From NCBI RefSeq assembly GCF_014199525.1, contig NZ_JACHNU010000002.1, positions 743,560-807,559 of the forward strand: DNA of 64,000 nucleotides. Reading direction: 5' to 3'. This document shows, in pieces, positions 32,544-43,892 of this stretch. Source of the DNA: Conexibacter arvalis. GTDB taxonomy: Bacteria > Actinomycetota > Thermoleophilia > Solirubrobacterales > Solirubrobacteraceae. The notes under the pieces were generated by a model, which did no database searches, was not told where the DNA came from, and saw only the letters and a program-made list of their open reading frames with translations. Made by a program: the position numbers and the translations under genes. The number at the start of each line of letters is the position of its first letter. Positions within the stretch are counted from its first letter, which is position 1.

Positions 32544-34748
32544 TCGGCGCGCTCGCGGCCGGTCCCCGTCCCGCCCGGACGCTTCTCCGGCGGCGGTCTC
32601 GTCGCGTCCGGACGAGTCGGCGAGCGGGTCGGAGCCGAGCGCGCGCAGCACGTCGAGCACCGACAGCGCGAGCTGCAGCTCGAAGCGCGCAGCCGGCTCG
32701 CGCGGGTTGCAGCCGAGCACCGCGGATATGCGCGCGAGCCGGTACTTCAGCGTGCTGACGTGGATGTGGCAGGCGGCCGCCGTCGTCGGCTGGTGGCAGT
32801 CGGCCTCCAGGTAGGCGGCGAGCGTCGGCAGCAGCTGGGTGCGCGGTCTCTGCGCGTCGTGCTCGGCCAGCGGCCCCAGCACCCGCCGCACGAGCGCGCG
32901 CATCTCGGTCATGTCGGGCGCGTCGAGCAGGAACCGCAGCGGTCCGAGCGCCTCGCAGCTGACGAGCGAGCGGCCGCCGTCGCGCGCGCCCGAGCGCGCC
33001 AGGCCGAGCGCCGCCTCGGCCTCTCGCAGCGAGGTGCCGAGGTCGAGCCGGCCGTCGCTCAGCCCGCCGAGCAGCTCGACGCCGGCGCGTGCGGCCTTGC
33101 GCTGGAGCGCGGCGACGCGCGCCAGCGCCGCGTCGTGCTCGGCCTCCGGGATCGCGACGACGACGCGCGCGCCGCGCTTGCAGACGAGCGCCGGCTCGCC
33201 GCCGCCGGCCGCGAGCGCCAGCCGCGTCAGCTGCAGCAGCCGCCCCTCCTCGACGTCGCCGACCGGCTCCAGCACGGCGACCCGCCGCGGCCGCTCCAGC
33301 TCGATGCCGAAGTGCGCGGCGCGCGCGACGAGGCTCTCCCCCGGCGTCGCGCCGCTGCGCAGGATCTCCTCCAGCAGCTCGCCCTGCAGCCGCCACTCGA
33401 CCTCGAGCGCGGCGCGCTGCTTGACCAGCTCCAGCGCGATCACCGTCGCGCCGTGCTCCAGCGCCGAGCGCTGCAGCGCCGACAGCGGCTCGTCGCCGGC
33501 GGCGTGGATCGTGCCCAGCCGCGCCTCGTCGGCGATCACGCCGACCGCCTCCTGGGCCGGCGCCGGGCCGTCGTCGTCGAGCGCGACGACGACCGCCTCG
33601 GCGTCGGGGTCGCACGGGTAGCGGCGCGGCAGGGTCGCGCCGTCGGCGCGCGCGACGACGACGTCGCGGCCGACGAGCTGCGCGAGCTTGCGCCCGAGCT
33701 GGTCGAGCCCCTCGCCGGCCAGCGACGCGTCGGTCAGCTCGCGGTGGATCGCGAACGAGCGCTCCAGCGTCTCGTTCTTCTCCGCCAGCGCGCGGTAGAG
33801 GCGGCCGTTCTCGATCGCGATCGCGGCCTGCGAGGCGAGCGCCGACAGCAGGCCCGGAGCGCCCGGCCCGAAGTCGGAGGCGCGGCGCATGCCGACGTAG
33901 AGCGCGCCGACCATCCGGCCCGCCCGCAGCATCGGCGAGCAGAGCACCGAGACGACGCCCTCGCCCGCGAGCGCGTTGTGGACGGCGGCCGGCATCTCGT
34001 TGCCGTACAGCTCCTGGTCGCGCACCTGGATCGTGCGCCCCTGCAGGACGGCGGCGCCGCCGATGCCGGTGCCGAGGCGGACCGCCATCTGGCCGAACGC
34101 CTCGGTCGTGCCGCCGGCGGTGACGACGACGCGCACCTCCTCGGCGTGCTCGTCGACCAGCGCCAGCCAGGCGACGTCGGTGTCGCACAGCTCGCGGGCG
34201 CGCTCGACGATCAGCTCGAAGACGGCGTCGGCGTGGACCTCCTCGGCCTGGATCTGGGTGCCGATCTCGACGAGCGCCTCGTAGGCGCTGCCGCGCTCGG
34301 CGGCCTGCTGCGTCCGCTCCAGCGCGACGCGCAGGAAGCGCTGCACCGGGCCTGCGACGCGCTCCAGCGCCGCGTCGGCGGCGCCGCCGTCGGGCCCGCC
34401 GTCGCCGAGCACGAGCGCGCCGAGCAGCGCGCCGTCGGCGTCGCGCACCGGCGCGACCCGCGCCCCCGTGCCCGCCTCGGCGCCCGCGCCCGCCTCCGCG
34501 TCCGCCGCCTCGGCGCCCGCGCCCGCCTCGACGCCCGCCTCCGCGCCGGCGCCCGCGCCCGCACCGACGGCGACCGTGCCCGCCGCGACCCTCTCCGCCG
34601 CCGCCAGCCAGCCGCGCAGCACGTCGTCGTGCGGCTGCTCCTCGCCGGTGCCGACGTGGTGGAGCGCGCCGCCCGGCTCCTGCCAGACGAGCGCGCACGG
34701 CGATCCGCCGCCGAGCGCCGACGTCAGCTCGAGTGCCGCTCGCAGCAT
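32541..34748 (-). CDS. GAF-domain PucR/CdaR-type transcriptional activator
   Basis: Regulator of 735 residues. An Ala/Gly/Glu low-complexity insert is at about 60-95. A GAF sensor domain spans about 150-320 ([21 protein letters not shown] to [25 protein letters not shown]), followed by a short helical signalling linker. A GGDEF-like/CdaR middle region (about 450-590) precedes the C-terminal PucR helix-turn-helix with [32 protein letters not shown] near 655-690, the family hallmark. Members activate catabolic genes for purines, sugars acids or amines. It is directly upstream of, and codirectional with, the amidohydrolase, 34 bp away, and is the likely activator of the 29-32.5 kb genes. Effector unknown. 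Confidence 0.88.
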   Translation of the reverse strand: MLRAALELTSALGGGSPCALVWQEPGGALHHVGTGEEQPHDDVLRGWLAAAERVAAGTVAVGAGAGAGAEAGVEAGAGAEAADAEAGAGAEAGTGARVAPVRDADGALLGALVLGDGGPDGGAADAALERVAGPVQRFLRVALERTQQAAERGSAYEALVEIGTQIQAEEVHADAVFELIVERARELCDTDVAWLALVDEHAEEVRVVVTAGGTTEAFGQMAVRLGTGIGGAAVLQGRTIQVRDQELYGNEMPAAVHNALAGEGVVSVLCSPMLRAGRMVGALYVGMRRASDFGPGAPGLLSALASQAAIAIENGRLYRALAEKNETLERSFAIHRELTDASLAGEGLDQLGRKLAQLVGRDVVVARADGATLPRRYPCDPDAEAVVVALDDDGPAPAQEAVGVIADEARLGTIHAAGDEPLSALQRSALEHGATVIALELVKQRAALEVEWRLQGELLEEILRSGATPGESLVARAAHFGIELERPRRVAVLEPVGDVEEGRLLQLTRLALAAGGGEPALVCKRGARVVVAIPEAEHDAALARVAALQRKAARAGVELLGGLSDGRLDLGTSLREAEAALGLARSGARDGGRSLVSCEALGPLRFLLDAPDMTEMRALVRRVLGPLAEHDAQRPRTQLLPTLAAYLEADCHQPTTAAACHIHVSTLKYRLARISAVLGCNPREPAARFELQLALSVLDVLRALGSDPLADSSGRDETAAGEASGRDGDRPRARR

Positions 34749-34799
34749 CGCGAGCGCGTCCTCACGTGCCCAGTTGTGCCCTGCGTCCTCCGTGGCCCG

Positions 34800-34805
34800 A
34801 TGCTA
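34800..34805 (-). promoter_or_regulatory. Candidate -10 element of the PucR-type gene
   Basis: TAGCAT on the minus strand, 51 bp upstream of the ATG at 34748; the element overlaps the stop end of the NmrA-like gene. Same TAGNNT pattern as other starts in the window. Confidence 0.3.
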
Positions 34806-35669
34806 TCCAGCGGCGGCCAGCTCACGGCGTGCGACCTCCTCGAAGCTCGTCGGCTCGCGCCCCAGCAGCCAGCGCAGCACGTTCGCGTTGCCCGTCAGGC
34901 CGTGGGCGTCGTAATGGGCGTACATCGCGTGCAGATCGGCCGTCTGCGAGCGCGAGAAGCCGGCCGGGACCGGGACCTCGCCGGGCGCCGCGACGCGCGC
35001 GCCAAGCGGGCGCCCGAGCGCTCGCCCGATCGCGTCGACCAGCTCGCGGAGCGCGTGCCGCTGCGGGCCGGCCAGCTCGTAGGTCGCCGCGTCGTGCCCG
35101 GGCTCGACGAGGACGCGCGCGGCGACCTCGGCGACGTCGTCGAGGTCGACGACGTCGAAGCGCGCGTCGAGCGAGTAGGGCGCGAGGAACGCGTCGGCCG
35201 ACGGCGAGCGCCGGAAGCTGCGCAGCACCGTCTGCGCGTACATCGCCGGCTGCAGGATCGTCCAGCGCAGCGGCGCCTCGCGCACGGCCAGCTCCCAGCG
35301 CGCCTTGCGCCCGTGGTGGCGCATCGCCGGCGTGAACGGGTGCAGCACCGAGTGGGCGACGAATCGCCCGACCCCCGCCCGCCGCGCCGCCGCGACCGCG
35401 CCCGCCACCAGCGCGTCCTCCTGCGGGTGGAAGACCGGCGGCACGACGTAGACGGCGTCGGCGCCGTCGAGCGCGGCCTCCAGCGCGTCGGCGTCGGCGA
35501 GGTCGGCGCGCGCGACCGTCGCCGCGCCGGCCTCGCGCGCGGCCTGCTCGGCCTCCGCGCGGCGCACGACGCCGCGCACCGCGACGTCGCCGCGGCGCGC
35601 CAGCGCGCGCACGACGGCGGCGCCGGTCGCGCCGCCGGCGCCGACGACGGCGATCGCCGGCGCGCTCAC
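34803..35669 (-). CDS. NmrA-like NAD(P)-binding oxidoreductase
   Basis: Protein of 288 residues with an N-terminal Rossmann motif AIAVVGAGGATGAAVVRALARRG (about 5-27), a DADALEAALDGADAVYVVPP nucleotide-binding edge, and FVAHSVLHPFTPAMRHHGRK in place of the SDR catalytic YxxxK. It matches the NmrA/QorB/TMR-like group that reduces quinones or senses NADP/NAD ratio. GTG start overlapping the permease stop (GTGA), so it is the last gene of the ribose-type ABC operon. Its job there may be oxidation of the imported sugar or polyol, which is inference. Confidence 0.85.
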   Translation of the reverse strand: MSAPAIAVVGAGGATGAAVVRALARRGDVAVRGVVRRAEAEQAAREAGAATVARADLADADALEAALDGADAVYVVPPVFHPQEDALVAGAVAAARRAGVGRFVAHSVLHPFTPAMRHHGRKARWELAVREAPLRWTILQPAMYAQTVLRSFRRSPSADAFLAPYSLDARFDVVDLDDVAEVAARVLVEPGHDAATYELAGPQRHALRELVDAIGRALGRPLGARVAAPGEVPVPAGFSRSQTADLHAMYAHYDAHGLTGNANVLRWLLGREPTSFEEVARRELAAAG

Positions 35670-36729
35670 GACTGCGTCCCGCCGCGCCGGCGCACGAGGA
35701 TCGCCGAGGCGGTCACGGCGATCACGACGGCGGCGCCGTTGAAGACGGGCTCGACCCAGTCGGCCGCGCCCGCGAGCGTCAGCCCGTTGACGCTGACGGC
35801 GACGAAGAAGACGCCGACGAGCGTGCCGGCGACGGTGAAGCGGCCGGGCCGGATCGTCGTCGAGCCGAGGAAGACGGCCGCCAGCGCCGGCAGCGTGTAG
35901 CCGTCGCCGACGCCGGCGGTCGCGCCGCCGGTGCGCGCCAGCAGCAGCAGGCCCGCGACCGCCGCGATCGCGCCCGAGATCGCGAACGCGATCAGCACGC
36001 AGCGCGTGACCGGCATGCCGACCAGTCTCGCGGCCTCCGGGTTGGAGCCGATCGACAGCAGCTGGCGTCCGAAGACGGTGAAGCGCAGCAGGTAGGTGAC
36101 GAGCAGCGCGACGGCGATCAGCAGCCAGACCGGCTTCGGCACGCCGAGCCAGTTGGTGTTGCCGAAGGTCGTCAGCCACTCGGGGACGCCGAGGATCGTG
36201 TCGTTTCTCGACCACCACGCGCCGATGCCGCCGACGAGCGTCGCCATGCCGAGCGTGATCACGAGCGAGTTCGCTCCGAAGCGGGCGATCAGGGTGCCGT
36301 TGACGGTGCCGATCGCGAGGCCGACGAGCGCGCCGACCAGCAGCGCCGGGGCGAGCGCGAAGCCGCCTCTGGTCGTCAGCTCGGCGGCGGCGATCGCGGC
36401 GAGGCCGAGCGTCGCGCCGACCGAGACGTCGAACTGGTGCGCGACGAGCGGGACCAGCGCGCCGAGCGCGGCGATCGCGACGACCGACTCGTTGGCGGCG
36501 ATGTTGCGCAGGTTGGCGAGCGTCGGGAAGGTGTCGGAGGTCGCCGGCAGGACCGAGAACACGATCACCAGCAAGATCAGCAGCAGCACGAGCGCGTAGC
36601 GCTCGAGCGTGGCGATCACGCGTCTGCCCGTCGAGGCCTCCGCGCCGCGGTCGCCTGCCTGGGACGACGGCGGCAAGGAGCCGGCCGACGCCCGCCCCGC
36701 GTCGGCGGGCTCGATGACGTCGGTGGTGT

Positions 36730-36733
<4 letters not shown>
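35666..36733 (-). CDS. Ribose-type ABC transporter permease (RbsC family)
   Basis: Inner-membrane permease of 355 residues (BPD_transp_2). After a 45-residue Ser/Ala-rich leader there are about nine helices. Characteristic blocks are NLRNIAANESVVAIAALGALVPLV, HQFDVSVGATLGLAA, GTVNGTLIARFGANSLVITLGMATLV and FAISGAIAAVAGLLLLARTGGA...LPALAAVFLGSTTI. The GTG at 36733 has an AGGAGGAG ribosome site 8 bases upstream and overlaps the ATPase stop (GTGA); a further upstream in-frame ATG lacks a ribosome site. It forms a CUT2-type importer with the double ATPase and binding protein upstream. Confidence 0.92.
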
Positions 36734-38308
<1,575 letters not shown>

Positions 38309-38316
<8 letters not shown>

Positions 38317-39520
38317 TGCCCCAGATCCGCTTGTAGTTGTCCTGGTAGCCGGCCGATCTCGCGTTGCCGTCGTACATGTCGCCGGGCGGGAGGTGGTCCT
38401 CGTCCATCGGCTGGATGCCGATGCCCGGGTCGACCTGCTCCTCGCCGGCGAAGAGGCGGTTGAGGCCGTCGATCGCGGCCCAGCCGGTCCACGTCATCGC
38501 CCGGCCGACGGCGAACGACTGCGTGCCTCTTCTGATGAGCGGGATGTTGGAGGGGTTGCCCTCGTTGCCGGTCAGCAGCAGCTCGCGTCCGCCGAGGCGC
38601 GCCTGCTCGGCGGCCGCGCCGACGCCGAGCGCGATCGCGGCGTCCAGCGGCGACATCAGCACGTTCGCCTGGGGGCGCTGCTGCAGCGCGGCGCTCGCCT
38701 TGCCCTGCAGCTTGCCGGTGACGAGGTCCATCCCGGTGTACTCGGTCTCCCAGTGCTCGCAGCTGTCGCACTCGGCGAGCCGCTCGCGGAAGGAGAGGCC
38801 GACGTGGCGCGTGACCGCCGAGTCGTCCTCGCGCAGCTCGATCACCTTCGCCTTGCCGTCGGTTCTCGCGATCACCCAGTCGGCGATCGCCTTGCCGACG
38901 ATCTCGCGCTGGAAGGTCCCGTAGTCGTCGGGCTCGCCCTCCGGGGCCCAGCGGATGCGGCCGTCGAACAGCGGCTCCTCGCCGGCGAACTGGTCGTCGC
39001 AGTCGTGCGCGCCGGCGCCGTACACCCTCGTTCCGGCTCTCTGCGCGGCGACGATCGCGCCCTTGGTCTGGGCGCAGTCGATCCCGTTGAGGATCACCGC
39101 GTCGGCTCCCGCAGCGGCGGCCGCGCGGATCTGCGCGTTGTAGACGGTCGGGTCCTGCTTGCCGTCGACGAACTTCATGTTCCAGCCGAGCAGCCTCCCG
39201 GCCTCCACCTCGGCTCTGGCCGGCAGCGCGCAGCCGGCGCCCTGGGCGCTGCAGGCGATCGCCCACACGGTCTTGCCTCTGACCGCTCTCGGCCCCTCTC
39301 TGGGCAGCTCGCGGTCGGTGCCGGCCATGTTGCGCTCGGTGTTGGCGATCGCCTCTCTCACGATCGCCGACGTCTCACCCGAGGCGCCGGAGGCGCCGCT
39401 CGAGTCGCCGCTGTCGCTCGACTCGCCCGAGCCGCAACCGGCGAACGCGAGCGCCGCAACAGTCACGCCGACGCCGAGCGCGCGGCGAGTCCGGGCACCA
39501 GTACCCAGGACGCTGGTCAT
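38309..39520 (-). CDS. Sugar-binding lipoprotein, ribose/galactose type
   Basis: Periplasmic-binding-protein-like lipoprotein of 403 residues. Signal peptide with lipobox FAGC at about residue 28, then a Ser/Gly/Asp linker. The type I fold shows KTVWAIACSAQGAGCALPA, ILNGIDCAQTKGAIVAAQRAG and NEGNPSNIPLIRRGTQSFAVG segments. Start ATG 39520 has a GAGGAGG ribosome site. Several Cys pairs suggest disulfides. Many arginines are AGA codons, as in the other exported proteins here. First gene of the operon with the double ATPase, permease and NmrA-like oxidoreductase. The ligand is not predictable. Confidence 0.88.
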
Positions 39521-39583
39521 CTCTCTCCTCCTCTGCGACCTCTGTGTGCGGCCGTGCGCCGAGGACGACGCGGCCTGGGCCGA

Positions 39584-39589
39584 ACCGTA
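39584..39589 (-). promoter_or_regulatory. Candidate -10 element of the ribose-type operon
   Basis: TACGGT on the minus strand lies in the only moderately AT-rich patch (39584-39595), 64 bp upstream of the binding-protein ATG. No -35 could be assigned. Nothing else was recognised in 39595-39729. Confidence 0.25.
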
Positions 39590-39729
39590 TGGGGCGCGCC
39601 CCACGCTCGACCTCCATCGGGCGAGACGAATCTCGCGGCGGTGTTTGGGCCGGCCCGGACGAGCACGGCGGCCCGGCGCGACGCGGCAGCGGCGGCGGCA
39701 GCGCGAGATCGCGGCGACCGAGAACGCGA

Positions 39730-39757
39730 CCGGCCGGGCTCGTGGGAGCCCGGCCGG
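39730..39757 (-). terminator. Hairpin terminator after the first DUF11 gene
   Basis: CCGGCCGGGCTC (39730-39741) pairs perfectly with GAGCCCGGCCGG (39746-39757), a 12-bp stem with a 4-base loop, 32 bp past the stop of the large DUF11 gene. No U-run is present, which is common in high-GC actinobacteria. Confidence 0.65.
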
Positions 39758-39789
39758 CCGGTGCTGCGATCGTCCTCTGGGTGGCGGCG

Positions 39790-42700
39790 CTACCCGGTGA
39801 CGCCTCCAGCGGGGCTGACCCCGCCGCCGATCACGCGGACGGCGCGCTTGGCGCGTCTGGTGTTGGCGTCAGGCGCCGTCGCGGTGGCGACGTTGGTCTT
39901 CTTGCCACCGGTCGAGCGGTGCGCCCGCACGGTGATCTTGTAGGTCTTGCTCTGGCCCGGCTTGAGCGTCTTGGCCGTCCAGCAGAAGCGGCCCTTCGTC
40001 AGCTTCGCCTTCGGCGTCGCCTTCACGAACGCCAGCCCGGCCGGCAGCGTGTCGCACGTGCGCACGTTGCGCAGCGTCGCTCTGCTGGGGTTGCGGACCT
40101 TGATCGTGAAGGTCGCCCGCTGACCGGCCCGCAGCACGCTGCGGTTGACCGTCTTGGTCAGGCCGAGGTTGACCTTCGTCACGACGACCGGGACGTCGTC
40201 TCTGTTGTTGTCGGGGTTGGAGTCCTCGCGGGCGCCGATCACCGCGCGGTTGACCGATCTGCCGGTCTTGACCGCACGGGCGCCGACGGTGATTCTCACC
40301 TGCTGGCCCTCGGCCAGGGTGCCCAGCTCGCACCGCAGCGTGTTGCCGGCGGTGGTGCAGCTGCCGACCTCGCTTCTGACCGCGCCCAGCTTCAGCCGCG
40401 ACGGCAGCCGGTCGGTGACGACGACCTCCTCGGCGATGCCGGGGCCGTTGTTTCTCGCCAGCAGCGTGTAGGTCACGTTGCCGCCGAGCCGGACCCGTCT
40501 GGCCGAGACGGTCTTGGTGATCGAGACGTCCGGGGTCGGGATCTCGACCTCTCTTCTGTCTCTGTTGTCTCTCTCGTCGCCGTCGTCGGGCGATCTGACC
40601 TCTGCGTCGTTGACGGCTCTGCCCGATCTGACCGCTCTCGCGGTGACCGTGATCGGCACCTGCTGGCCCTCGGCCAGCGTGCCGAGCTCGCAGCGGATCG
40701 TCGCGCCGGCGACCGCGCAGGAGCCGACCGGGGTGCTGACGCCCGTCGTCGCGAGCTGCTCGGGCATCCGATCGGTCACCACGACCTGACGGGCGATGCC
40801 CGGGCCGTGGTTTCTCGCCAGCAGCGTGAACGTGACGCTCTCGCCGAGCTTGGCGGTCGGCGAGGAGACGGACTTGACGATCGAGACGTTCGGTCTCGGC
40901 GTCTCGATCTCTCTTCTGTCTCTGTTGTCGTCGGGGTCCTCGTCGCCGGGCGATCTGATCTCGGCGTTGTTGACGTGTCTGCCGGTGCTCAGCGGTCTGG
41001 CGGTGACGGTGATCGTCTCAGTCTGACCGGCCAGCATCCGGCCCAGCTCGCAGCTGACGTCGTTGCCGACGATCGCGCAGCTGCCCAGCGACGTTCTCGC
41101 GTCGATCAGCTCCAGCGTGTCGGGCATGTCGTCGGTCACGACGACGTCGTCGGCGATGCCGGCGCCGTGGTTTCTCGCCGTGAGCGTGAACGTCACCGTC
41201 TCGCCGAGCGGCACAACCGGCGCCGAGACCGCCTTTCTGATCGAGACGTTGAATCTCGGGTGGAACCCGAAGTCGTGCGTGTGGTCGTTGTGACCGGCCG
41301 CACCCGTTCTCAGCGGGTCGACGACGTACGCGCCGTCGACGACGCCGTTGGAGTCGCGCAGCTCGTCGCTGGTGTGGTCATTCGTCGGGATGTACGGCAG
41401 CAGCGGCGCCTGGTCCAGTCTGATCCGCACCGTGTAGTCGGTGTGCGGCTGGATCGCGCCCGGCACGTTGGACTCGTTGAAGTAGTACTGGCCGTCGGCG
41501 TCCGTGGTCGTCGTCGCGATCACGTTGCCGCCGGCGTCCAGCAGCTCCACCTCGACGCCGCCGATCGGCGTCTCGTCGGGATCCTGCACGCCGTCCTTGT
41601 TGAGGTCGAGCCAGACGTAGTTGCCGATCTCGATTGGGGCGGCATCGCAGAGCGCCTCCAGGTCGCCGAGGCCGTTGGACTTGGCGAAGGTGCTCATCGG
41701 GGTCCCGGGCGGCGGCGCGGGCTCGGCCTCGTAGAGGTGGTAGCCCTTCGTGCGCGTGCCGGCGTCCTTGTCCATGTAGAGCAGACCGCCGGAGCTGGGC
41801 GGGCCCATGTGGATCGTGTCGTAGCCGGTCTGCCGCAGGTCGCGCGAGCCGGGGATCGAGAGGATGCCGCCGTTGGAGGTGTAGTCGTGCATCCCGTGGT
41901 CCTGGTCCCAGTAGAAGAGACCGTCGCCGGGGCCGTAGTCGGTGATCTGCCCGGCCGCGTTCGTCAGCCCGCCGCAGGTCGCGCCGCTCTCCAGCGCGTA
42001 GCTCCCCGCGCCCGAAACGCACGCGCGCAGCGTGTAGCCGGACGAGAGACCGCCCTCGATTCTGCCGTCGAGCGACTCCGAGGCGCTCGTCACCTGGTCG
42101 GCCCAGCGGTCGCGGATCCCGAGCACGAGGTCGTCGCCGACGAACTCGATGTCGCTCAGCAGCGGCTGGGGATAGTCGCCGAGGTCGGCGACGTCTCTCG
42201 GATGTCGGGTCGTCCACGGATGCCAGTCCGCGGAGTAGTCGGCGGCCGTGCACGGCGTCGCCGGGAACGGAATGTTGCCGCGGTAGACGCAGAGCCGATC
42301 GGGGTCGAGCGACTCGTGCAGCACCGGCGCGGAGCCGAACGCGCCCGTCGCCGGGTCGAACGTGTAGACGAACACTCTCAGGTCGGCGCTCGCCGCTCTC
42401 GGCGGCGGGTCCCCTCTGCTCTCCTCCGAGCAGACGCCGCCGACGTACACCAGCCCGTCTCTGATGTTGAAGCCCGTGCCCATCGGGCGCGCGTCGCCGG
42501 GCTCCGCGCACGGGCTCGGGATCGGGAAGGTCTGCGCGGTCGTCGGTCTGGAGCCGTCAGCCGGGACCGGCACCGCGATCAGCTCGCCGGTCGCCATCCC
42601 GACCGTGAACAGCGTCGAGCCGTCGCCGTCGTAGGTGAGGTTGCCCAGGCCGCTTCTGCCGACCTCGGTGAAGGCGTCTCTGTCGCGGATCCAATCGTCG

Positions 42701-43572
42701 GTGCCGCGGGTCGGGTCGCCGGCCGGTCTGCCCGGCAGGGTGTTGACGTCGAAGAACAGCTCGCCGTTGGGCGTGCCCGCGGTCGCCTGCGCGACGTCGG
42801 TGCGGTAGATCGCACCCGGTCCGTTCGGGCCGTAGCCGGCGTGGCGCTTCGTGTACGCGGCCGAGTAGAGGTAGTCGGAGCCGTTCGGCCGCGCGACGCC
42901 GAAGACCGTGCCGATCTGCTCGAAGGTCGCGCCCGTGATCTGGCCCGGGACCGTGCTGTCCGGGCCTCTTCTGTCCGGGAGCGTCCCGTTCGGGACGTCG
43001 TCCGGCACCAGGCGAATCGCGGCCATGTCGGCCCAGTCGCCGTCGAACGCGCCGTACTGCGCGCACGCGATAGCGATCAGCGGGTTGTCCTGGCAGTAGT
43101 TCGCCGGCTGCAGCACGCCGACGTCGATCCCGGTCGCGTTGCCGCCCGAGAGGTCGACGAACTGGACGGTCGTGCCCGATCTCGCGCCATGGCGCGCCGG
43201 CTGGTAGCCGGCCGGAAGATCGGTGAACTCCAACCGCACCCGCGCGGCCGGATCGGGGACGTTCAGGCTGTAGCTGCCGTCGGCGGCCGTCGTGCCTCTC
43301 GCCAGCACGGCGCCGCCGGGACCGTAGGCGGTGACGGTGATCCCGCCGACCCCGGTGTCGACCTGCGCGCCGGTGTCGCGCACGCCGTTGTCGTTGAAAT
43401 CCTCGAACGCCGTGCCGCTGACCGTCGCCGCCGCCGCGGCGCCCGGCAGCGCCAGCACGGCCGCCGCGGCGGCCAGCGGGACGATGCCCCGCCGCCGGGC
43501 GCCGAGCAGCGCTCCCGCGCCGTCGAGCAGGCGTGCGCGGCGTGCTCGCCGCCTATTCTCCGATGGCCGCAT
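39790..43572 (-). CDS. Large exported SdrD-B/DUF11 repeat surface protein
   Basis: Predicted extracellular protein of 1260 residues. Signal peptide about 1-48 (basic start, then VPLAAAAAVLALPGAAAAA). A first SdrD-B-like domain is at about 49-150 (GTAFEDFNDNGVRD, calcium-type Asn/Asp loop). A central 150-640 region contains repeated DxDG and GNLTYDGDGSTLFTVG segments resembling a beta-propeller. A second SdrD-B domain (about 645-770) is IGNYVWLDLNKDGVQDPDE. Four DUF11 (CARDB-like) repeats at about 775, 894, 1014 and 1136 each carry NxGPGIA and DxMPxxL motifs. There is no LPxTG or membrane helix at the end; the last residues are GGGVSPAGGVTG. GGGAGGGGG ribosome site before ATG 43572. Arg codons between repeats are largely AGA. 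Likely adhesion or cell-surface role. Confidence 0.85.
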   Translation of the reverse strand: MRPSENRRRARRARLLDGAGALLGARRRGIVPLAAAAAVLALPGAAAAATVSGTAFEDFNDNGVRDTGAQVDTGVGGITVTAYGPGGAVLARGTTAADGSYSLNVPDPAARVRLEFTDLPAGYQPARHGARSGTTVQFVDLSGGNATGIDVGVLQPANYCQDNPLIAIACAQYGAFDGDWADMAAIRLVPDDVPNGTLPDRRGPDSTVPGQITGATFEQIGTVFGVARPNGSDYLYSAAYTKRHAGYGPNGPGAIYRTDVAQATAGTPNGELFFDVNTLPGRPAGDPTRGTDDWIRDRDAFTEVGRSGLGNLTYDGDGSTLFTVGMATGELIAVPVPADGSRPTTAQTFPIPSPCAEPGDARPMGTGFNIRDGLVYVGGVCSEESRGDPPPRAASADLRVFVYTFDPATGAFGSAPVLHESLDPDRLCVYRGNIPFPATPCTAADYSADWHPWTTRHPRDVADLGDYPQPLLSDIEFVGDDLVLGIRDRWADQVTSASESLDGRIEGGLSSGYTLRACVSGAGSYALESGATCGGLTNAAGQITDYGPGDGLFYWDQDHGMHDYTSNGGILSIPGSRDLRQTGYDTIHMGPPSSGGLLYMDKDAGTRTKGYHLYEAEPAPPPGTPMSTFAKSNGLGDLEALCDAAPIEIGNYVWLDLNKDGVQDPDETPIGGVEVELLDAGGNVIATTTTDADGQYYFNESNVPGAIQPHTDYTVRIRLDQAPLLPYIPTNDHTSDELRDSNGVVDGAYVVDPLRTGAAGHNDHTHDFGFHPRFNVSIRKAVSAPVVPLGETVTFTLTARNHGAGIADDVVVTDDMPDTLELIDARTSLGSCAIVGNDVSCELGRMLAGQTETITVTARPLSTGRHVNNAEIRSPGDEDPDDNRDRREIETPRPNVSIVKSVSSPTAKLGESVTFTLLARNHGPGIARQVVVTDRMPEQLATTGVSTPVGSCAVAGATIRCELGTLAEGQQVPITVTARAVRSGRAVNDAEVRSPDDGDERDNRDRREVEIPTPDVSITKTVSARRVRLGGNVTYTLLARNNGPGIAEEVVVTDRLPSRLKLGAVRSEVGSCTTAGNTLRCELGTLAEGQQVRITVGARAVKTGRSVNRAVIGAREDSNPDNNRDDVPVVVTKVNLGLTKTVNRSVLRAGQRATFTIKVRNPSRATLRNVRTCDTLPAGLAFVKATPKAKLTKGRFCWTAKTLKPGQSKTYKITVRAHRSTGGKKTNVATATAPDANTRRAKRAVRVIGGGVSPAGGVTG

Positions 43573-43835
43573 GGGCCCCCTCCCGTTCCGGACGGGCGCC
43601 GAAGCCGACCCGCCGCGCTGTCATCGTGCCTGACTGCACCTGGACTCCCTTTGGTGAGGAACTGTTGATGCGGAGGCAGGTATCGGCCATCGACGCCCTC
43701 ACGCCAACCTGTCGGGCTCGCAAACGCTCAAAGGTCGTCCCTCGAAGGTCGGAGCCGAAAGCAGGTTGCACAGGTTCTCGGCGCGTTCCGCCGACGACTC
43801 TGCAGCAACCCGCCTCCGGGGGGAGCGCGAAGCAC
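43573..43835. other. Leader region upstream of the first DUF11 gene
   Basis: About 260 bp between the first DUF11 start and the terminator of the second. It is less GC-rich than the flanking genes and must contain the promoter of the gene starting at 43572. I found no riboswitch consensus I could recognise and no credible coding frame. Confidence 0.4.
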
Positions 43836-43862
43836 GACGGCCCCGCCAAGGGCGGGGCCGTC
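43836..43862 (-). terminator. Hairpin terminator after the second DUF11 gene
   Basis: GACGGCCCCGCC (43836-43847) pairs perfectly with GGCGGGGCCGTC (43851-43862), a 12-bp stem with a 3-base loop, 30 bp past the stop of the gene ending at 43893. Same geometry as the terminator after the first DUF11 gene. Confidence 0.7.
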
Positions 43863-43892
43863 ATGTGGTCACAGCGTGGTGGAGGGTGGGCG

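Noticed and set aside
29919..34805. A single regulon operator ATAGC-n-GGCC shared by three promoters of the catabolic cluster
   Set aside because: The shared part coincides with TAGNNT hexamers that also precede unrelated genes (for example at 20016), so a -10 promoter element explains it better.
43573..43835. Possible riboswitch in the leader of the first DUF11 gene
   Set aside because: I could not match it to cobalamin, c-di-AMP, c-di-GMP, SAM or Mg riboswitch core sequences; only the terminator hairpin of the upstream gene is convincing.
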